Source: Candidatus Marispirochaeta associata (GTDB taxonomy: Bacteria > Spirochaetota > Spirochaetia > JC444 > Marispirochaetaceae). Taken from it: a stretch of 64,000 bases of DNA. This document shows, in pieces, positions 19,155-28,037 of this stretch. Position 1 is the stretch's first letter, and each line of letters begins with the position of its first letter. Position numbers and translations under genes: made by a program. The stretch is from assembly GCA_001749745.1 (NCBI GenBank), contig JWTM01000290.1, forward strand, positions 124,001 to 188,000. Direction: 5' to 3'. Under the pieces are notes generated by a model that was not told the DNA's origin, ran no database searches, and saw only the letters and a list, made by a program, of their open reading frames with translations.

Positions 19155-19599
19155 ACCGACCGGAAGATCCTACCTTCTCTTTATCCTGTTTCTACTGACC
19201 CCGTTGATGGGTTGTTCCGGCGATGAGTCGTCCGCAGAGCTGGTTGAACTGGACCTGAACGGGACCATTTACAAGGTTGAGCTAGCCGATACCCCCGAGG
19301 AGCGTGCCCGGGGGTTGATGCACCGCAAGGATCTCCCCGAGAAGGGGGGCATGCTCTTCGTCTTTCCCTACGACGAGCGGCCGAGCTTCTGGATGAAGAA
19401 CACCTCCATCCCCCTCTCTCTGGCCTACATCGCCAAGGACGGGACGATCAAGGAGATTAAACCCCTGGTTCCCTACTCAGAGCAGCCGGTGCCCTCGAGC
19501 TATTCCGTGCGGTATGCCCTGGAGCTGACCCGCGGCGCCTTCGAGGCGGCGGGGATCGGTCCGGGAGACCGTATCGGCGGGCTGCCCCTCCCGGATTAG
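19114..19599 (+). CDS. DUF192-family lipoprotein
   Basis: 161 residues. After a basic N-terminus comes a hydrophobic stretch ending LLTPLMGC, a lipobox, so the protein is probably a lipoprotein. The rest is a DUF192 domain: ELADTPEERARGLMHRKDLP, then GMLFVFP, FWMKNT and a conserved C-terminal ELTRGAFEAAGIGPGD. The family's function is unknown. It overlaps the preceding exported-protein gene by 41 bases and converges on xseB with 8 bases between stops. Confidence 0.85.
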   Translation: MNESAARSFSPASKPTGRSYLLFILFLLTPLMGCSGDESSAELVELDLNGTIYKVELADTPEERARGLMHRKDLPEKGGMLFVFPYDERPSFWMKNTSIPLSLAYIAKDGTIKEIKPLVPYSEQPVPSSYSVRYALELTRGAFEAAGIGPGDRIGGLPLPD

Positions 19600-19607
19600 G
19601 CGTCGGA

Positions 19608-19856
19608 CTAGTCCTGGTCGCTCTTGAGTTCCGGGAAGAGCTCCATCTCCGGGGTAATCTCTTCGGAATCGGCCTGATTGACGAGGATTTCGATCTTGCG
19701 TTCCACCTTGCCGAGATCCTTCTCCAGGGCCTTCGCCAGTTTTATGCCCTCCTCGAAGCAGCTCATCGCTTCATCCAGGCCGACCTCTTCATCGTGAATC
19801 TTCTCACTCAGTTCTTCCAGGCGTTCCAGCCGTTCTTCAAATCCCTTCATACTCAT
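19608..19856 (-). CDS. xseB: Exodeoxyribonuclease VII small subunit
   Basis: 82 residues, all-helical: FEERLERLEELSEKI then a LDEAMSCFEEGIKLA segment typical of XseB. Several XseB chains bind one XseA to form ExoVII, which degrades single-stranded DNA. It overlaps xseA by four bases, as in many genomes. Confidence 0.92.
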   Translation of the reverse strand: MSMKGFEERLERLEELSEKIHDEEVGLDEAMSCFEEGIKLAKALEKDLGKVERKIEILVNQADSEEITPEMELFPELKSDQD

Positions 19857-21082
19857 TTCCTTTCCGTCTCTTCGGGATGTACTGCGCTTACGGCAGCTTC
19901 CAGGCCTCCCCGGGCCAGTCGGATATCGAGGGCGTCTCCTGCAGTCGTCGTCGCAGCATCGGTCAGGAGCTTTCCCTTATGCCGGATAAGGGCGTAGCCC
20001 TTCTGCATGATCAGCTGGGGAGAGCCGGAGCGCAGCCGTTCGCTCACCAGGGCGATCCGGTTGCGACTCCTCTCGACCCGGCTGCGGAGGGCTTCGACCA
20101 GCACCTCCTTCTCGTCGTCCAGGCGCAGGAGCAAGGGTTGCAGCTTAGCGCGTAAGGTGCGCTCCATATATTCGGGAGAGAAGCGCTCCGCCAGCAGCCT
20201 GGCGGTGGTCGTTCGGTTGCGCATACCGCTCACCAGATGCCGGAAGGCGGACGAGAGTCGCTTAGAAAGCTCTTCCCCCGAGGCGGCAACCATCTCGGCC
20301 GCCGCGGACGGGGTCGGCGCCCGTAGATCGGCCGCGAAGTCGGAGAGGGCCCAATCTATCTCGTGCCCAACCGCCGAGATGACGGGGATCTGGGAATCCG
20401 CAATCGCTCTGACCACACTCTCCTCGAAGAAGGGGAGGAGATCCTCCAGAGAACCTCCCCCGCGGCCGACGATGAGGACATCGACCAGGCGGTGGATGTT
20501 CGCGGTTCTGATTTGGCGTACAATCTGCTCCGCGGCGCCCTCTCCCTGTACAGTTGCCGGCAGAACCAGCACCGATATGCCGGCCCGTCGCCGGCCGATT
20601 ACCTGCAAAATATCCCGGATAGCCGCACCGGTGGGGGAGCTTACGACCCCGATTCGTTCCGGAGAGAGGGGGAGCGGTTTTTTTCGCTCCTCCGCGAAGA
20701 GCCCCTCGGCTGCAAGGGCGCGTTTGCGCTCCTCGAGCAGCATAAGGATATCACCTTCACCGGCCAGGCTCATGCGGCTGACGATAATCTGATAATTGCC
20801 CCGCTTGGCGTAGACCGAGAGGTCGCCTCGAAGCCGTACTTGTTGCCCGTCCTTGGGCTGGAATGCCACCCGGGCGGCGGAGCTCTTGAAGAGAACGCAG
20901 CTGATCATCGCATTGCGGTCCTTCAGGCTGAAATAGACGTGGCCGCTCGATGCCGGACGGTAGTTAGAGATCTCTCCCTCGACCTCTATGCCTCGAAATC
21001 CTCCTTCCAGGGTCTCCTTTATAAGAGAGGTTATCTGGGTGACGCTCAAGGCCTTCTGTTCGCGACTGTTCATGCTTTCCAT
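19853..21082 (-). CDS. xseA: Exodeoxyribonuclease VII large subunit
   Basis: 409 residues: an N-terminal OB-fold (about 10-105, ISNYRPASSGHVYFSLKD), the catalytic domain with GVVSSPTGAAIRDI, GRGGGSLEDLLPFFEE and AVGHEIDW, then the helical C-terminal part that binds XseB. The start may be the first ATG (21082) or the ATG three codons later, which has the better-placed GGAAAG; the difference is minor. Confidence 0.95.
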   Translation of the reverse strand: MESMNSREQKALSVTQITSLIKETLEGGFRGIEVEGEISNYRPASSGHVYFSLKDRNAMISCVLFKSSAARVAFQPKDGQQVRLRGDLSVYAKRGNYQIIVSRMSLAGEGDILMLLEERKRALAAEGLFAEERKKPLPLSPERIGVVSSPTGAAIRDILQVIGRRRAGISVLVLPATVQGEGAAEQIVRQIRTANIHRLVDVLIVGRGGGSLEDLLPFFEESVVRAIADSQIPVISAVGHEIDWALSDFAADLRAPTPSAAAEMVAASGEELSKRLSSAFRHLVSGMRNRTTTARLLAERFSPEYMERTLRAKLQPLLLRLDDEKEVLVEALRSRVERSRNRIALVSERLRSGSPQLIMQKGYALIRHKGKLLTDAATTTAGDALDIRLARGGLEAAVSAVHPEETERK

Positions 21083-21096
21083 ATGCTTGGCGAATC

Positions 21097-21648
21097 CTAT
21101 CGCTTTTTTCCATTCCCCGCCAGGGCTTTGCGTACCGGTTGGTGCCAGATCTCCCGCTCTTCAAGCCCGATCAACTCCTCCCGGCTGTCGAACTGGAATT
21201 GGTAGGCGAAGCAGAAGAGAGTTAAGCTCCCGGATCGCATTAGCTCCTCCTTGAAATCGAAGGCAGGCGGCTCGGGATCCTCTCCAATCCGGCAGAGCGG
21301 GATCCCGGCTGTCAACGGCTGAAGGGCGGAGCCGCCCCTCCCGCCCGGGAGCACAGACCTCAACGAATCGAGGGCTTTCTTCGGCGTCATCGGAAGGTAG
21401 AGGAGCCCCTTATGAGTTTGAGGAGGGGTGAAGACGATCGCTTTTTCAAGGCGGATTTCTCCGGGATGCTCCGGGATGCTCCGGTAATTCCCTAGGCGTA
21501 TCCCCGGGGTCAGGGCCTGGGAGAGCAGATCGCCGTAACGGGGAAAGAGCTCCTTCCGATAGGATTCGACAGATGCAATGATCGTACCGGGGGGAACTAG
21601 CACCAGGGAGTAGGGGAACCAATCCATACCGTGGATTCTGACATACAC
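21097..21648 (-). CDS. Unknown protein upstream of xseA
   Basis: 183 residues from GTG 21648 (AGGT before it); the ATG at 21627 (DWFPYSLVLVPPG) is an alternative. No signal peptide, no membrane segment. The opening hydrophobic strand and the mid-sequence AIVFTPPQTHKGLLYLPM are reminiscent of small alpha/beta enzymes such as 2H phosphoesterases, but the paired HxT/S motifs are not visible, so I do not assign it. It ends 14 bases before xseA on the same strand and is probably co-transcribed. It contains a short out-of-frame DNA repeat of about 10 bp near 21461. Confidence 0.6.
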   Translation of the reverse strand: MYVRIHGMDWFPYSLVLVPPGTIIASVESYRKELFPRYGDLLSQALTPGIRLGNYRSIPEHPGEIRLEKAIVFTPPQTHKGLLYLPMTPKKALDSLRSVLPGGRGGSALQPLTAGIPLCRIGEDPEPPAFDFKEELMRSGSLTLFCFAYQFQFDSREELIGLEEREIWHQPVRKALAGNGKKR

Positions 21649-21740
21649 CTATTCTCAGCGTAAAGGCTTTTATGCGCATCCGCAATTGTGTTAAACTTAT
21701 TTTTAAGAGGGCCCAGCGGGGCCTATGCTAAGGAGATACG

Positions 21741-22514
21741 ATGCGGCGCAAGGTAGAAACGATAGCTGATGATCTGACAAAGAGGTTGGGGGAATGGCCC
21801 GGCGTCGATACGATAACGCTGGCGGAATTCGCCGAGATGGATCCCACGGATCCCTACTTTTTTATGAGTTTCGATGTATTTTACCGGGGAGACCTGCCTG
21901 AGATCGCCGAACGGATTCAGTGCTTCTCCGATGCGGGAGCCTTCGAAACCTCATCGGTGGCAACCAAAGACAGGTTCATTATCGATTCGGTGCCGGTTCG
22001 GCTGGAATATAAGGACATGAACCGGATAGATCAGCTCTTGAAGAATGTAGAGAACCGGCTCTGGGTATCCCGGGAAACAGGTACGTATATGTTCTACCGG
22101 ATCAGCAACTACCGGGTTCTCGCCGAGAAGAGCACTTGGCTGAAGGAGATCAGAGAACGGCTGGAGGATCTCCCCGAGGAGTTCTGGCACTCCCTCGAGG
22201 AGAGCGGTCTCTCGGTTACCGAGCATTATCTTGCCGATCTGCAGGCGGCGGTAATGCGGGACGACCGGCTCTTCTTCGTCGTCTCCCTGGCCAACTATGT
22301 GAAGAGCCTCTCCTCCATGATGTTTATAATCAACCGACGCTTCGAGCCGTCGGGGAGGGATCTCTACGCCCGGATTCTCGAGCTGCCTCATCTCCCGGAG
22401 AATTTCCGGGGACGCTTCTACAGTATCATCCATGAGAGCGACGAATTCCCGCCTACCCGCAAACAGGAGTTGGCCGAGCTGCTCTTACGCAGTATCTTAC
22501 CTCTGATGAGATGA
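21741..22514 (+). CDS. Cytoplasmic protein, possibly nucleotidyltransferase-like fold
   Basis: 257 residues, acidic/basic and soluble. Features that recall minimal nucleotidyltransferase-type or DUF4037-like proteins: an early DPYFFMSFDVFYRGDLP with spaced acidic residues, SVPVRLEYKDM in the middle, and a helical C-terminal part with FIINRRFEPSGRDLY, a pattern often seen as 'lNrryfP'. The catalytic GS...D.D motif is not obvious, so activity is doubtful. AAGGAG precedes the ATG. Placed between xseA (divergent) and the HEGLH lipoprotein gene. Confidence 0.65.
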   Translation: MRRKVETIADDLTKRLGEWPGVDTITLAEFAEMDPTDPYFFMSFDVFYRGDLPEIAERIQCFSDAGAFETSSVATKDRFIIDSVPVRLEYKDMNRIDQLLKNVENRLWVSRETGTYMFYRISNYRVLAEKSTWLKEIRERLEDLPEEFWHSLEESGLSVTEHYLADLQAAVMRDDRLFFVVSLANYVKSLSSMMFIINRRFEPSGRDLYARILELPHLPENFRGRFYSIIHESDEFPPTRKQELAELLLRSILPLMR

Positions 22515-22544
22515 TATACGGCTAAGGTTTAATAAAGAGGTGTG

Positions 22545-24173
22545 ATGAAGGCTCTATCTGCTCTCCTCCCGCTTATCCTGCTCTTGAGCGCCTGTGTTCA
22601 TGACGGGGTGGAAGATTTTTCATTTATCGAATACTCCGGCCTGAAACGACCCCTGGTCGAGGCCCCCTCGGTACCCGCCGGGGAGGAGGGGCGCTTGATC
22701 GCCGGTGAAACGGGTTTGAGCACCCCCTTCTATCGCTTGGAACAGGAGATTCAACTCGATGCCCGGGATCGCTCCTTTTTTATCGTCTATACCGCAGACT
22801 GTCCCCTTACCCTCAGAATGCATCTGAACGGAGGAATAGAGACCGCGGAGCTCCCCTTCTTTCCGGGTAGAGAGGTCGAATACCGGATGCCCCTGCCCGA
22901 AGGTGCACGGCTCTCCGGTTTTCAGCTCGCATCGGCTAAGCATGTGACCGACGGCAGTCTGCAAATTCTGGCCACCGGCGTGGAGGATCTCTTCCCCGGC
23001 GCCCGCCTTAATGAAGAGACGATTGTAATCGGCAGCGGGATAAATCTCGACCGGGATGCCGCCAGCGGCGCCGTTACCCTCTATCTGCAGCAGAACGGGA
23101 TAGAGAATGCGTCGATCTACGATCTCCGGATCCATACCGAGACGGCCTCGCCGGTAAGAATCACCGCCTTGGCTGAGGATCAGAATGAGCTCGATCTCCT
23201 CTTTCGATCCCGATCGGGAAGTAATCGGATAGAACTCCATACCCGACTTATCGGTTTCCGTCCCGAACGTCTCGTGATCGACGGCGAATGGGTAAAACTG
23301 GAGACCTTCGAGCAGATTTCACTACCCGCCGGGCGGGAACCGATCGGGATCGATCCGGCCTCCCTGCTTCGCTACCGCCGGGAGGATTGGCGCAGAGAGG
23401 ATTACGAACTCTTTCGCTGGAACCTGGTACCGGAGATCTTGATCTTCGATTTTGCCGACTATGGGGTACAGTCCCGATTCCTGAAGCGTCTCTCATTCTT
23501 TGTCGAAAAGGCCGGTTTTCAGGGGAGTCTGTTGACCAACGCCGAGCTTGAACCGCGCCACGGGTGGAACGCTCACGACTATCGGGCCGAGGATCTGGCC
23601 TCTTTCTTCACCCTGGCTGAAGAGCAGGCCTTTCCGCTGAATCCGGAAGAGGAGGAGCTCAAAGAGATTCTTTTGGAAAACGGCATCCTCCTTCCCCGGG
23701 GAGCGGGCTACTCCGCCGGTACCGGCGCTATCATCTCCCTAACCCAGGAGTCGGGCGAGTATCTGCGGAGCCTCTTTCTGACCCACGAAGGCTTGCACGG
23801 GCTTTTCTTCGCCGATGAGGGGCTGCGGGAACGAAGTCGAGCCCTCTGGGAGAGTTTTAGCGATCTGGAGCAGTCCTTCTGGAAGATGTTTCTGGCCACT
23901 AAACAGTATGATCCCAACGATGAGTACCTAGTGATCAACGAACTCCAGGCCTATCTGCTGCAACAGTCGGTGGAGCAGGCCGATCCCTACTACATTGGGT
24001 ATACCATTCCCAGGATGAGCCGGCAATTCCCGGAATTCGCCGCCGTGGCGGAGAATCTGGTGGCTCAATATCCTGATCACTTCACCCGCTCGGCCGCATT
24101 CTTACAGGCTTATCTGGAATCCTCCTGGGGTGTCTACGGCGGGGATCTTCAAAATCTGCAATATCTTGATTAA
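22545..24173 (+). CDS. Lipoprotein with a zinc-metallopeptidase motif (HEGLH)
   Basis: 542 residues. The signal peptide KALSALLPLILLLSAC ends in a lipobox, so the mature protein is lipid-anchored from that cysteine. The central part is beta-rich. Near the C-terminus, at about residues 414-418, is HEGLH, a match to the HExxH zinc site, in a context typical of real zincins (LTHEGLHGLFFADEG); a possible third ligand is the glutamate of NELQAYL, some 50 residues later, as in gluzincins. This points to an envelope protease or a relic. The ATG at 22545 is preferred to the GTG one codon earlier because AGAGG is better spaced. 31 bases follow the preceding gene. Confidence 0.72.
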   Translation: MKALSALLPLILLLSACVHDGVEDFSFIEYSGLKRPLVEAPSVPAGEEGRLIAGETGLSTPFYRLEQEIQLDARDRSFFIVYTADCPLTLRMHLNGGIETAELPFFPGREVEYRMPLPEGARLSGFQLASAKHVTDGSLQILATGVEDLFPGARLNEETIVIGSGINLDRDAASGAVTLYLQQNGIENASIYDLRIHTETASPVRITALAEDQNELDLLFRSRSGSNRIELHTRLIGFRPERLVIDGEWVKLETFEQISLPAGREPIGIDPASLLRYRREDWRREDYELFRWNLVPEILIFDFADYGVQSRFLKRLSFFVEKAGFQGSLLTNAELEPRHGWNAHDYRAEDLASFFTLAEEQAFPLNPEEEELKEILLENGILLPRGAGYSAGTGAIISLTQESGEYLRSLFLTHEGLHGLFFADEGLRERSRALWESFSDLEQSFWKMFLATKQYDPNDEYLVINELQAYLLQQSVEQADPYYIGYTIPRMSRQFPEFAAVAENLVAQYPDHFTRSAAFLQAYLESSWGVYGGDLQNLQYLD

Positions 24174-24184
24174 AGAGGAGATGT

Positions 24185-24200
24185 CCGCTTTATATGGCGC
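24185..24200 (+). promoter_or_regulatory. NrdR-box-like site 1 upstream of nrdJ
   Basis: CCGCTTTATATGGCGC resembles the known 16-bp NrdR box (acaCwAtATaTwGtgt) in its central A/T core and the flanking C and G. The second box begins exactly 32 bases further on, three helical turns, the spacing used by NrdR pairs. Confidence 0.65.
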
Positions 24201-24216
24201 ATGCTTAACGGATGTA

Positions 24217-24232
24217 GCGCTATATATGGTGT
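24217..24232 (+). promoter_or_regulatory. NrdR-box-like site 2 upstream of nrdJ
   Basis: GCGCTATATATGGTGT, the better of the two, matches the NrdR consensus core CTATATATGGTGT. It ends 8 bases before the predicted -35 element of nrdJ. NrdR is an ATP/dATP-sensing repressor of ribonucleotide reductase genes; an nrdR gene is not in the window. Confidence 0.72.
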
Positions 24233-24239
24233 AAAACCC

Positions 24240-24268
24240 TTGAATTCTTCCCGAAAAGCTAGTAGATT
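24240..24268 (+). promoter_or_regulatory. Candidate promoter of nrdJ
   Basis: TTGAAT (24240-24245), a 17-base spacer and TAGATT (24263-24268), directly downstream of the NrdR-like boxes. It leaves a leader of about 85 bases; I saw no cobalamin-riboswitch signature in it. Confidence 0.4.
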
Positions 24269-24360
24269 CGGCTTTCATGAACCGATATCTAGTATAAAGT
24301 AGTCGTGAATAACTGATAAGAATACTAATGTAAATACGGTAGGTTTTTCCAGGAGGGGAG

Positions 24361-27300
24361 ATGAAGATTAAACGTTTATTTACCGCGAAGACCAAAGATC
24401 CCTACAAGGGACTCAAATGGGAGAAACGGGAGTCGGAACTGAAGAATCCCGACGGCAAGGTGATCTTTCAGCAGAAGGGCGTGGTCGTCCCGTCTGGCTG
24501 GTCCCAGATCGCCACGGATATTATGGCCCAGAAATACTTCCGCAAAGCCGGCGTGCCGGACGGGAAGGGCGGCAGCGGAGGCGAAACCGATTCCCGGCAG
24601 GTCTTCGATCGCCTGGCTCTGGCCTGGCGCAACTGGGGGCAGAAGGCAGGATACTTCGCCAGCGATGAGGACGCCTCCGTATTCTATGATGAAGTACGCT
24701 ACATGCTTGCCCGCCAGATGGGAGCGCCCAACTCGCCCCAGTGGTTCAACACCGGGCTCTACGACGCCTACGGGATAGAAGGCCCTCCCCAGGGTCATTA
24801 CTACGTCGATCCCGAGAACGATGAGCTGAAGCAGTCCGAGAGCGCCTATCAGCGGCCCCAGCCCCACGCCTGCTTTATCATGGATGTAGAGGATAATCTG
24901 GTAAATCCCGAAGGGATTCTCGACCTGGTGACCCGGGAGGCGCGGCTCTTTAAGTACGGATCCGGAACGGGATCGAATTTCTCGAAGATCCGCGCCGAAG
25001 GGGAAGCCTTGAGCGGCGGCGGGATCTCCTCCGGTCTACTCTCCTTTCTGAAGATCGCCGATCGTTCGGCGGCGGCCATCAAGTCCGGCGGTACCACCCG
25101 ACGGGCGGCGAAGATGGTTATCCTCGACTCGGATCATCCGGATATAGAGGATTTTATCGACTGGAAGATGCGCGAGGAGTACAAGGTCGCCTGCCTGGTG
25201 TCCGGGAGCAAGAAGATCAACGCCCATGCGGCGGGGATCCTCGCCTCTATCCGGGACTATTCCGGCACTGACGCCGACCGCACGGATCCGGATCGCAATC
25301 CGGCGCTGAAGCAGGCGATTCAGAAGGCCCTCGGCGACGACGTGCCTCAACCCTTTATCTATCCCCTGGTGCGGATGGCCGAGGAGGAGGGGGCGCTGCC
25401 GGAACTGGATATCTTCGATACCGACTGGCAGAGCGACGCCTACAATACCGTTTCCGGCCAGGCCTCGAACAACTCGGTGCGAATCAATCAGGCCTTCATG
25501 GAGGCGGTACTCTCCGACGGCGAGTACGAGCTGACCGCCAGAACCGACGGCAAGGTGCTCAAGACTATTCGCGCCCGGGAGCTGTGGGACCAGATCGCCA
25601 GAGCCGCCTGGAAATGCGCCGATCCGGGGCTGCAGTTCCATTCGACCATCAACGAGTGGCACACCTGTCCGGCCGGCGGCGAGATCCGCGGATCGAATCC
25701 CTGCAGCGAATATATGTTCCTGGACAACACCGCCTGCAACCTGGCCTCCCTCAACCTGATGCGCTTTTATGATGAGGTGCAGGGGAGCTTTCAGGTGGAA
25801 GAGTTTCGCCATGCGATTCGCCTCTGGACGCTGATCCTGGAGATCTCGGTCTACATGGCACAGTTCCCCAGCGAGCATGTCGCCCGCTTGAGTTATGAGT
25901 ACCGGACCTTGGGACTGGGCTTTGCCAATCTCGGAACCTTGCTGATGGTGATGGGAAAGGCCTACGACAGCCCCGACGGCCGGGCGGTAGCCGGAGCAAT
26001 CTCGGCCATCCTCTCGGGAGAAGCCTATGCCTACTCTGCGGAGCTCGCCGCCGAGGCGGGCCCCTTTCCGCGTTTCGCGGAAAACCGGGAAGCTATGTTG
26101 CGGGTAATCCGCAACCACCGCATCGCCGCGCTCAACTCCCCGGCGGATGAGTATGAGGGGCTCTCGGTGCTTCCGGTGGCCGTAGATCACGATGAGTGTC
26201 CCGCCTATCTGGCTCAAGCCGCCGGCGAGGCCTGGGAGAGGGCCCTATCCTTGGGGGAAGCCCACGGCTATCGCAATGCCCAGGTGAGCGCCATTGCCCC
26301 GACCGGAACCATCGGCCTGTTGATGGACTGCGATACCACCGGGGTGGAACCCGATTTTGCACTGGTGAAATTCAAGAAGCTTGCCGGCGGCGGCTACTTC
26401 AAGATAATCAACCAGTCCATTGAGCCCGCCCTTACCGCCCTCGGCTATGATCAGACCAGCCGGGAGACTATTATCGACTACTGTCTGGGCCGGGGTTCGC
26501 TCGCCGACGCCCCGGGAATAAGTCAGGCCTCCCTGGAAGAGAAGGGCTTCGGCAAGGCCCAGATTACAGCCATCAACAGGGCTCTCCGTTCATCGGTCTC
26601 CCTGACAAGTTGTTTCCAACCCTACGTCTTGGGAGAGGAGTTCTACACCGAGGTGCTCAATATCCCGGCGGCGACCTATAATCTGCCCGGTTTCAGCCTC
26701 CTGGCCCACCTGGGGTACAGCGAAGATGAGATCGCTCAGGCCGAGGCCTATGCCTGCGGTACCATGACCCTCGAGGGTGCTCCTCTGTTGAAGGATGAGC
26801 ATCTACCGGTATTCGACACGGCTACCCCCGGCGGGAAGCTGGGCCGGAGGAGCATCTCCTGGCAGGGGCATATCGAGATGATGGCCGCTGTACAGCCCTT
26901 TATCTCGGGAGCGATCTCGAAGACCATCAATATGCCCGCCAATGCGACTATCGAGGATGTCCGCGGGGCTCATATGCTGGCCTGGAAGCGAATGCTCAAG
27001 TCGATCGCCCTCTATCGGGACGGATCCAAGCTGAGCCAGCCTCTAAGTTCCCTCTCCCCCGGGGCGGATCCGATTGCCGATGCGATTCTCGCTATCGACG
27101 CCGAACGGCAATCCGGAGAGGCTGAGGCTGTCGCTAGGGTAAGTTCCCCGCAACAGAAGGGTGGGCGGCAGCTCCTGCCCAGTCGTCGCTCGGGCTATAC
27201 CCAGAAGGCGAAGATCGCCGGACACAGCCTCTTTCTGCGGACCGGGAACTACGAGGACGGCTCTCTGGGCGAGATATTCCTCGACATGCATAAGGAGGGG

Positions 27301-27744
27301 GCCGCGTTCCGGTCGCTCTTGAACAGCTTCGCCATCGCCGTCTCCCTGGGACTGCAGTACGGCGTTCCGCTGAAGGAGTATGTGGACGCTTTTACCTTTA
27401 CCCGCTTCGAGCCGAACGGGATGGTCCAGGGCCATGATAATATTAAGATGGCGACCTCGGTGATCGACTTTATCTTCCGGGATCTGGGCTTGACCTATCT
27501 CAATCGTAAGGATCTGGCCCAGGTAAAGCCCTCCGATCTGGATACTACCGAAACCCGGGTATACGAGCTCCCCGAGGAGGTGACGGTTAAGGCCGGCCGG
27601 GTTAACGGTAACTCCCAGGCCCAGGAGGCCCGGGTTCGTGGTTACGAGGGCGATCCTTGTCCCGCTTGCGGCCATTTTACGCTGGTTCGTAATGGAACCT
27701 GTCTGAAGTGCGAAACCTGTGGCGGGACGACCGGATGTAGCTGA
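24361..27744 (+). CDS. nrdJ: Adenosylcobalamin-dependent (class II) ribonucleoside-diphosphate reductase
   Basis: 1127 residues. NrdJ makes deoxyribonucleotides using vitamin B12 radical chemistry and works with or without oxygen. Seen: [31 protein letters not shown], the active-site region [35 protein letters not shown], and a C-terminal zinc-ribbon-like tail with [16 protein letters not shown] and a final TGCS redox pair. A region at about 920-1090 matches the extra C-terminal domain of long NrdJ proteins. AGGAGGGGAG precedes the ATG. The upstream region has NrdR-like boxes. No class I or III reductase is in the window. Confidence 0.96.
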   Translation: MKIKRLFTAKTKDPYKGLKWEKRESELKNPDGKVIFQQKGVVVPSGWSQIATDIMAQKYFRKAGVPDGKGGSGGETDSRQVFDRLALAWRNWGQKAGYFASDEDASVFYDEVRYMLARQMGAPNSPQWFNTGLYDAYGIEGPPQGHYYVDPENDELKQSESAYQRPQPHACFIMDVEDNLVNPEGILDLVTREARLFKYGSGTGSNFSKIRAEGEALSGGGISSGLLSFLKIADRSAAAIKSGGTTRRAAKMVILDSDHPDIEDFIDWKMREEYKVACLVSGSKKINAHAAGILASIRDYSGTDADRTDPDRNPALKQAIQKALGDDVPQPFIYPLVRMAEEEGALPELDIFDTDWQSDAYNTVSGQASNNSVRINQAFMEAVLSDGEYELTARTDGKVLKTIRARELWDQIARAAWKCADPGLQFHSTINEWHTCPAGGEIRGSNPCSEYMFLDNTACNLASLNLMRFYDEVQGSFQVEEFRHAIRLWTLILEISVYMAQFPSEHVARLSYEYRTLGLGFANLGTLLMVMGKAYDSPDGRAVAGAISAILSGEAYAYSAELAAEAGPFPRFAENREAMLRVIRNHRIAALNSPADEYEGLSVLPVAVDHDECPAYLAQAAGEAWERALSLGEAHGYRNAQVSAIAPTGTIGLLMDCDTTGVEPDFALVKFKKLAGGGYFKIINQSIEPALTALGYDQTSRETIIDYCLGRGSLADAPGISQASLEEKGFGKAQITAINRALRSSVSLTSCFQPYVLGEEFYTEVLNIPAATYNLPGFSLLAHLGYSEDEIAQAEAYACGTMTLEGAPLLKDEHLPVFDTATPGGKLGRRSISWQGHIEMMAAVQPFISGAISKTINMPANATIEDVRGAHMLAWKRMLKSIALYRDGSKLSQPLSSLSPGADPIADAILAIDAERQSGEAEAVARVSSPQQKGGRQLLPSRRSGYTQKAKIAGHSLFLRTGNYEDGSLGEIFLDMHKEGAAFRSLLNSFAIAVSLGLQYGVPLKEYVDAFTFTRFEPNGMVQGHDNIKMATSVIDFIFRDLGLTYLNRKDLAQVKPSDLDTTETRVYELPEEVTVKAGRVNGNSQAQEARVRGYEGDPCPACGHFTLVRNGTCLKCETCGGTTGCS

Positions 27745-27760
27745 GGGCTTTACAAAGCCC
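27745..27760. other. Stem-loop right after the nrdJ stop codon
   Basis: Complementary arms GGGCTTT and AAAGCCC separated by two bases begin at the base after the TGA. No T tract follows on either strand, so it is not a clear terminator; it may protect the nrdJ mRNA end. It overlaps the -35 of the candidate rpmB promoter. Confidence 0.4.
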
Positions 27761-27777
27761 CGGCTATCTGGTAGATT
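27749..27777 (+). promoter_or_regulatory. Candidate promoter of rpmB
   Basis: TTTACA (27749-27754), a 17-base spacer and TAGATT (27772-27777), 39 bases upstream of the rpmB ATG. Confidence 0.5.
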
Positions 27778-27815
27778 ACATCGCATTATTTCATTCTGAG
27801 ACTGAGGTGGAGACA

Positions 27816-28004
27816 ATGGCCCGAAGATGTGATATCTGCGGAAAAGGAACGGTTGCGGGCAATAATGTGAGTCACGCACACAACAAGACTCGTCGTGTGT
27901 GGCGGCCGAACATTGTCAAGGTGAAGGCCCTTGTCGGAAACAGCAAAAAGACCCTGCGGGTTTGTACCAGTTGTCTGCGTTCCGGTAAGGTAGTTAAGGC
28001 TTAA
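27816..28004 (+). CDS. rpmB: 50S ribosomal protein L28
   Basis: 62 residues beginning [20 protein letters not shown], the L28 signature. Two CxxC pairs (CDIC and CTSC) mark the zinc-binding form. The ATG at 27816 is used because GAGGTGGAG is correctly spaced, and L28 proteins start at MARRC; a GTG nine bases earlier is in frame but within the ribosome site. It ends at an intrinsic terminator. Confidence 0.95.
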   Translation: MARRCDICGKGTVAGNNVSHAHNKTRRVWRPNIVKVKALVGNSKKTLRVCTSCLRSGKVVKA

Positions 28005-28037
28005 ACCTAACGCATTGCCCGTTCTTAGTAACGGAGT

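Noticed and set aside
21461..21485. Direct repeat of about 10 bp (2.5 copies)
   Set aside because: Lies within a coding region, very short and out of phase with the frame; probably chance.
24174..24360. Cobalamin riboswitch upstream of B12-dependent nrdJ
   Set aside because: No B12-box-like conserved segment seen; NrdR-like boxes explain the region better.
25036..26217. 393-codon open frame antisense to nrdJ
   Set aside because: Shadow of a conserved reductase gene.
27745..27760. Terminator after nrdJ
   Set aside because: The hairpin has no T tract; listed only as a stem-loop.
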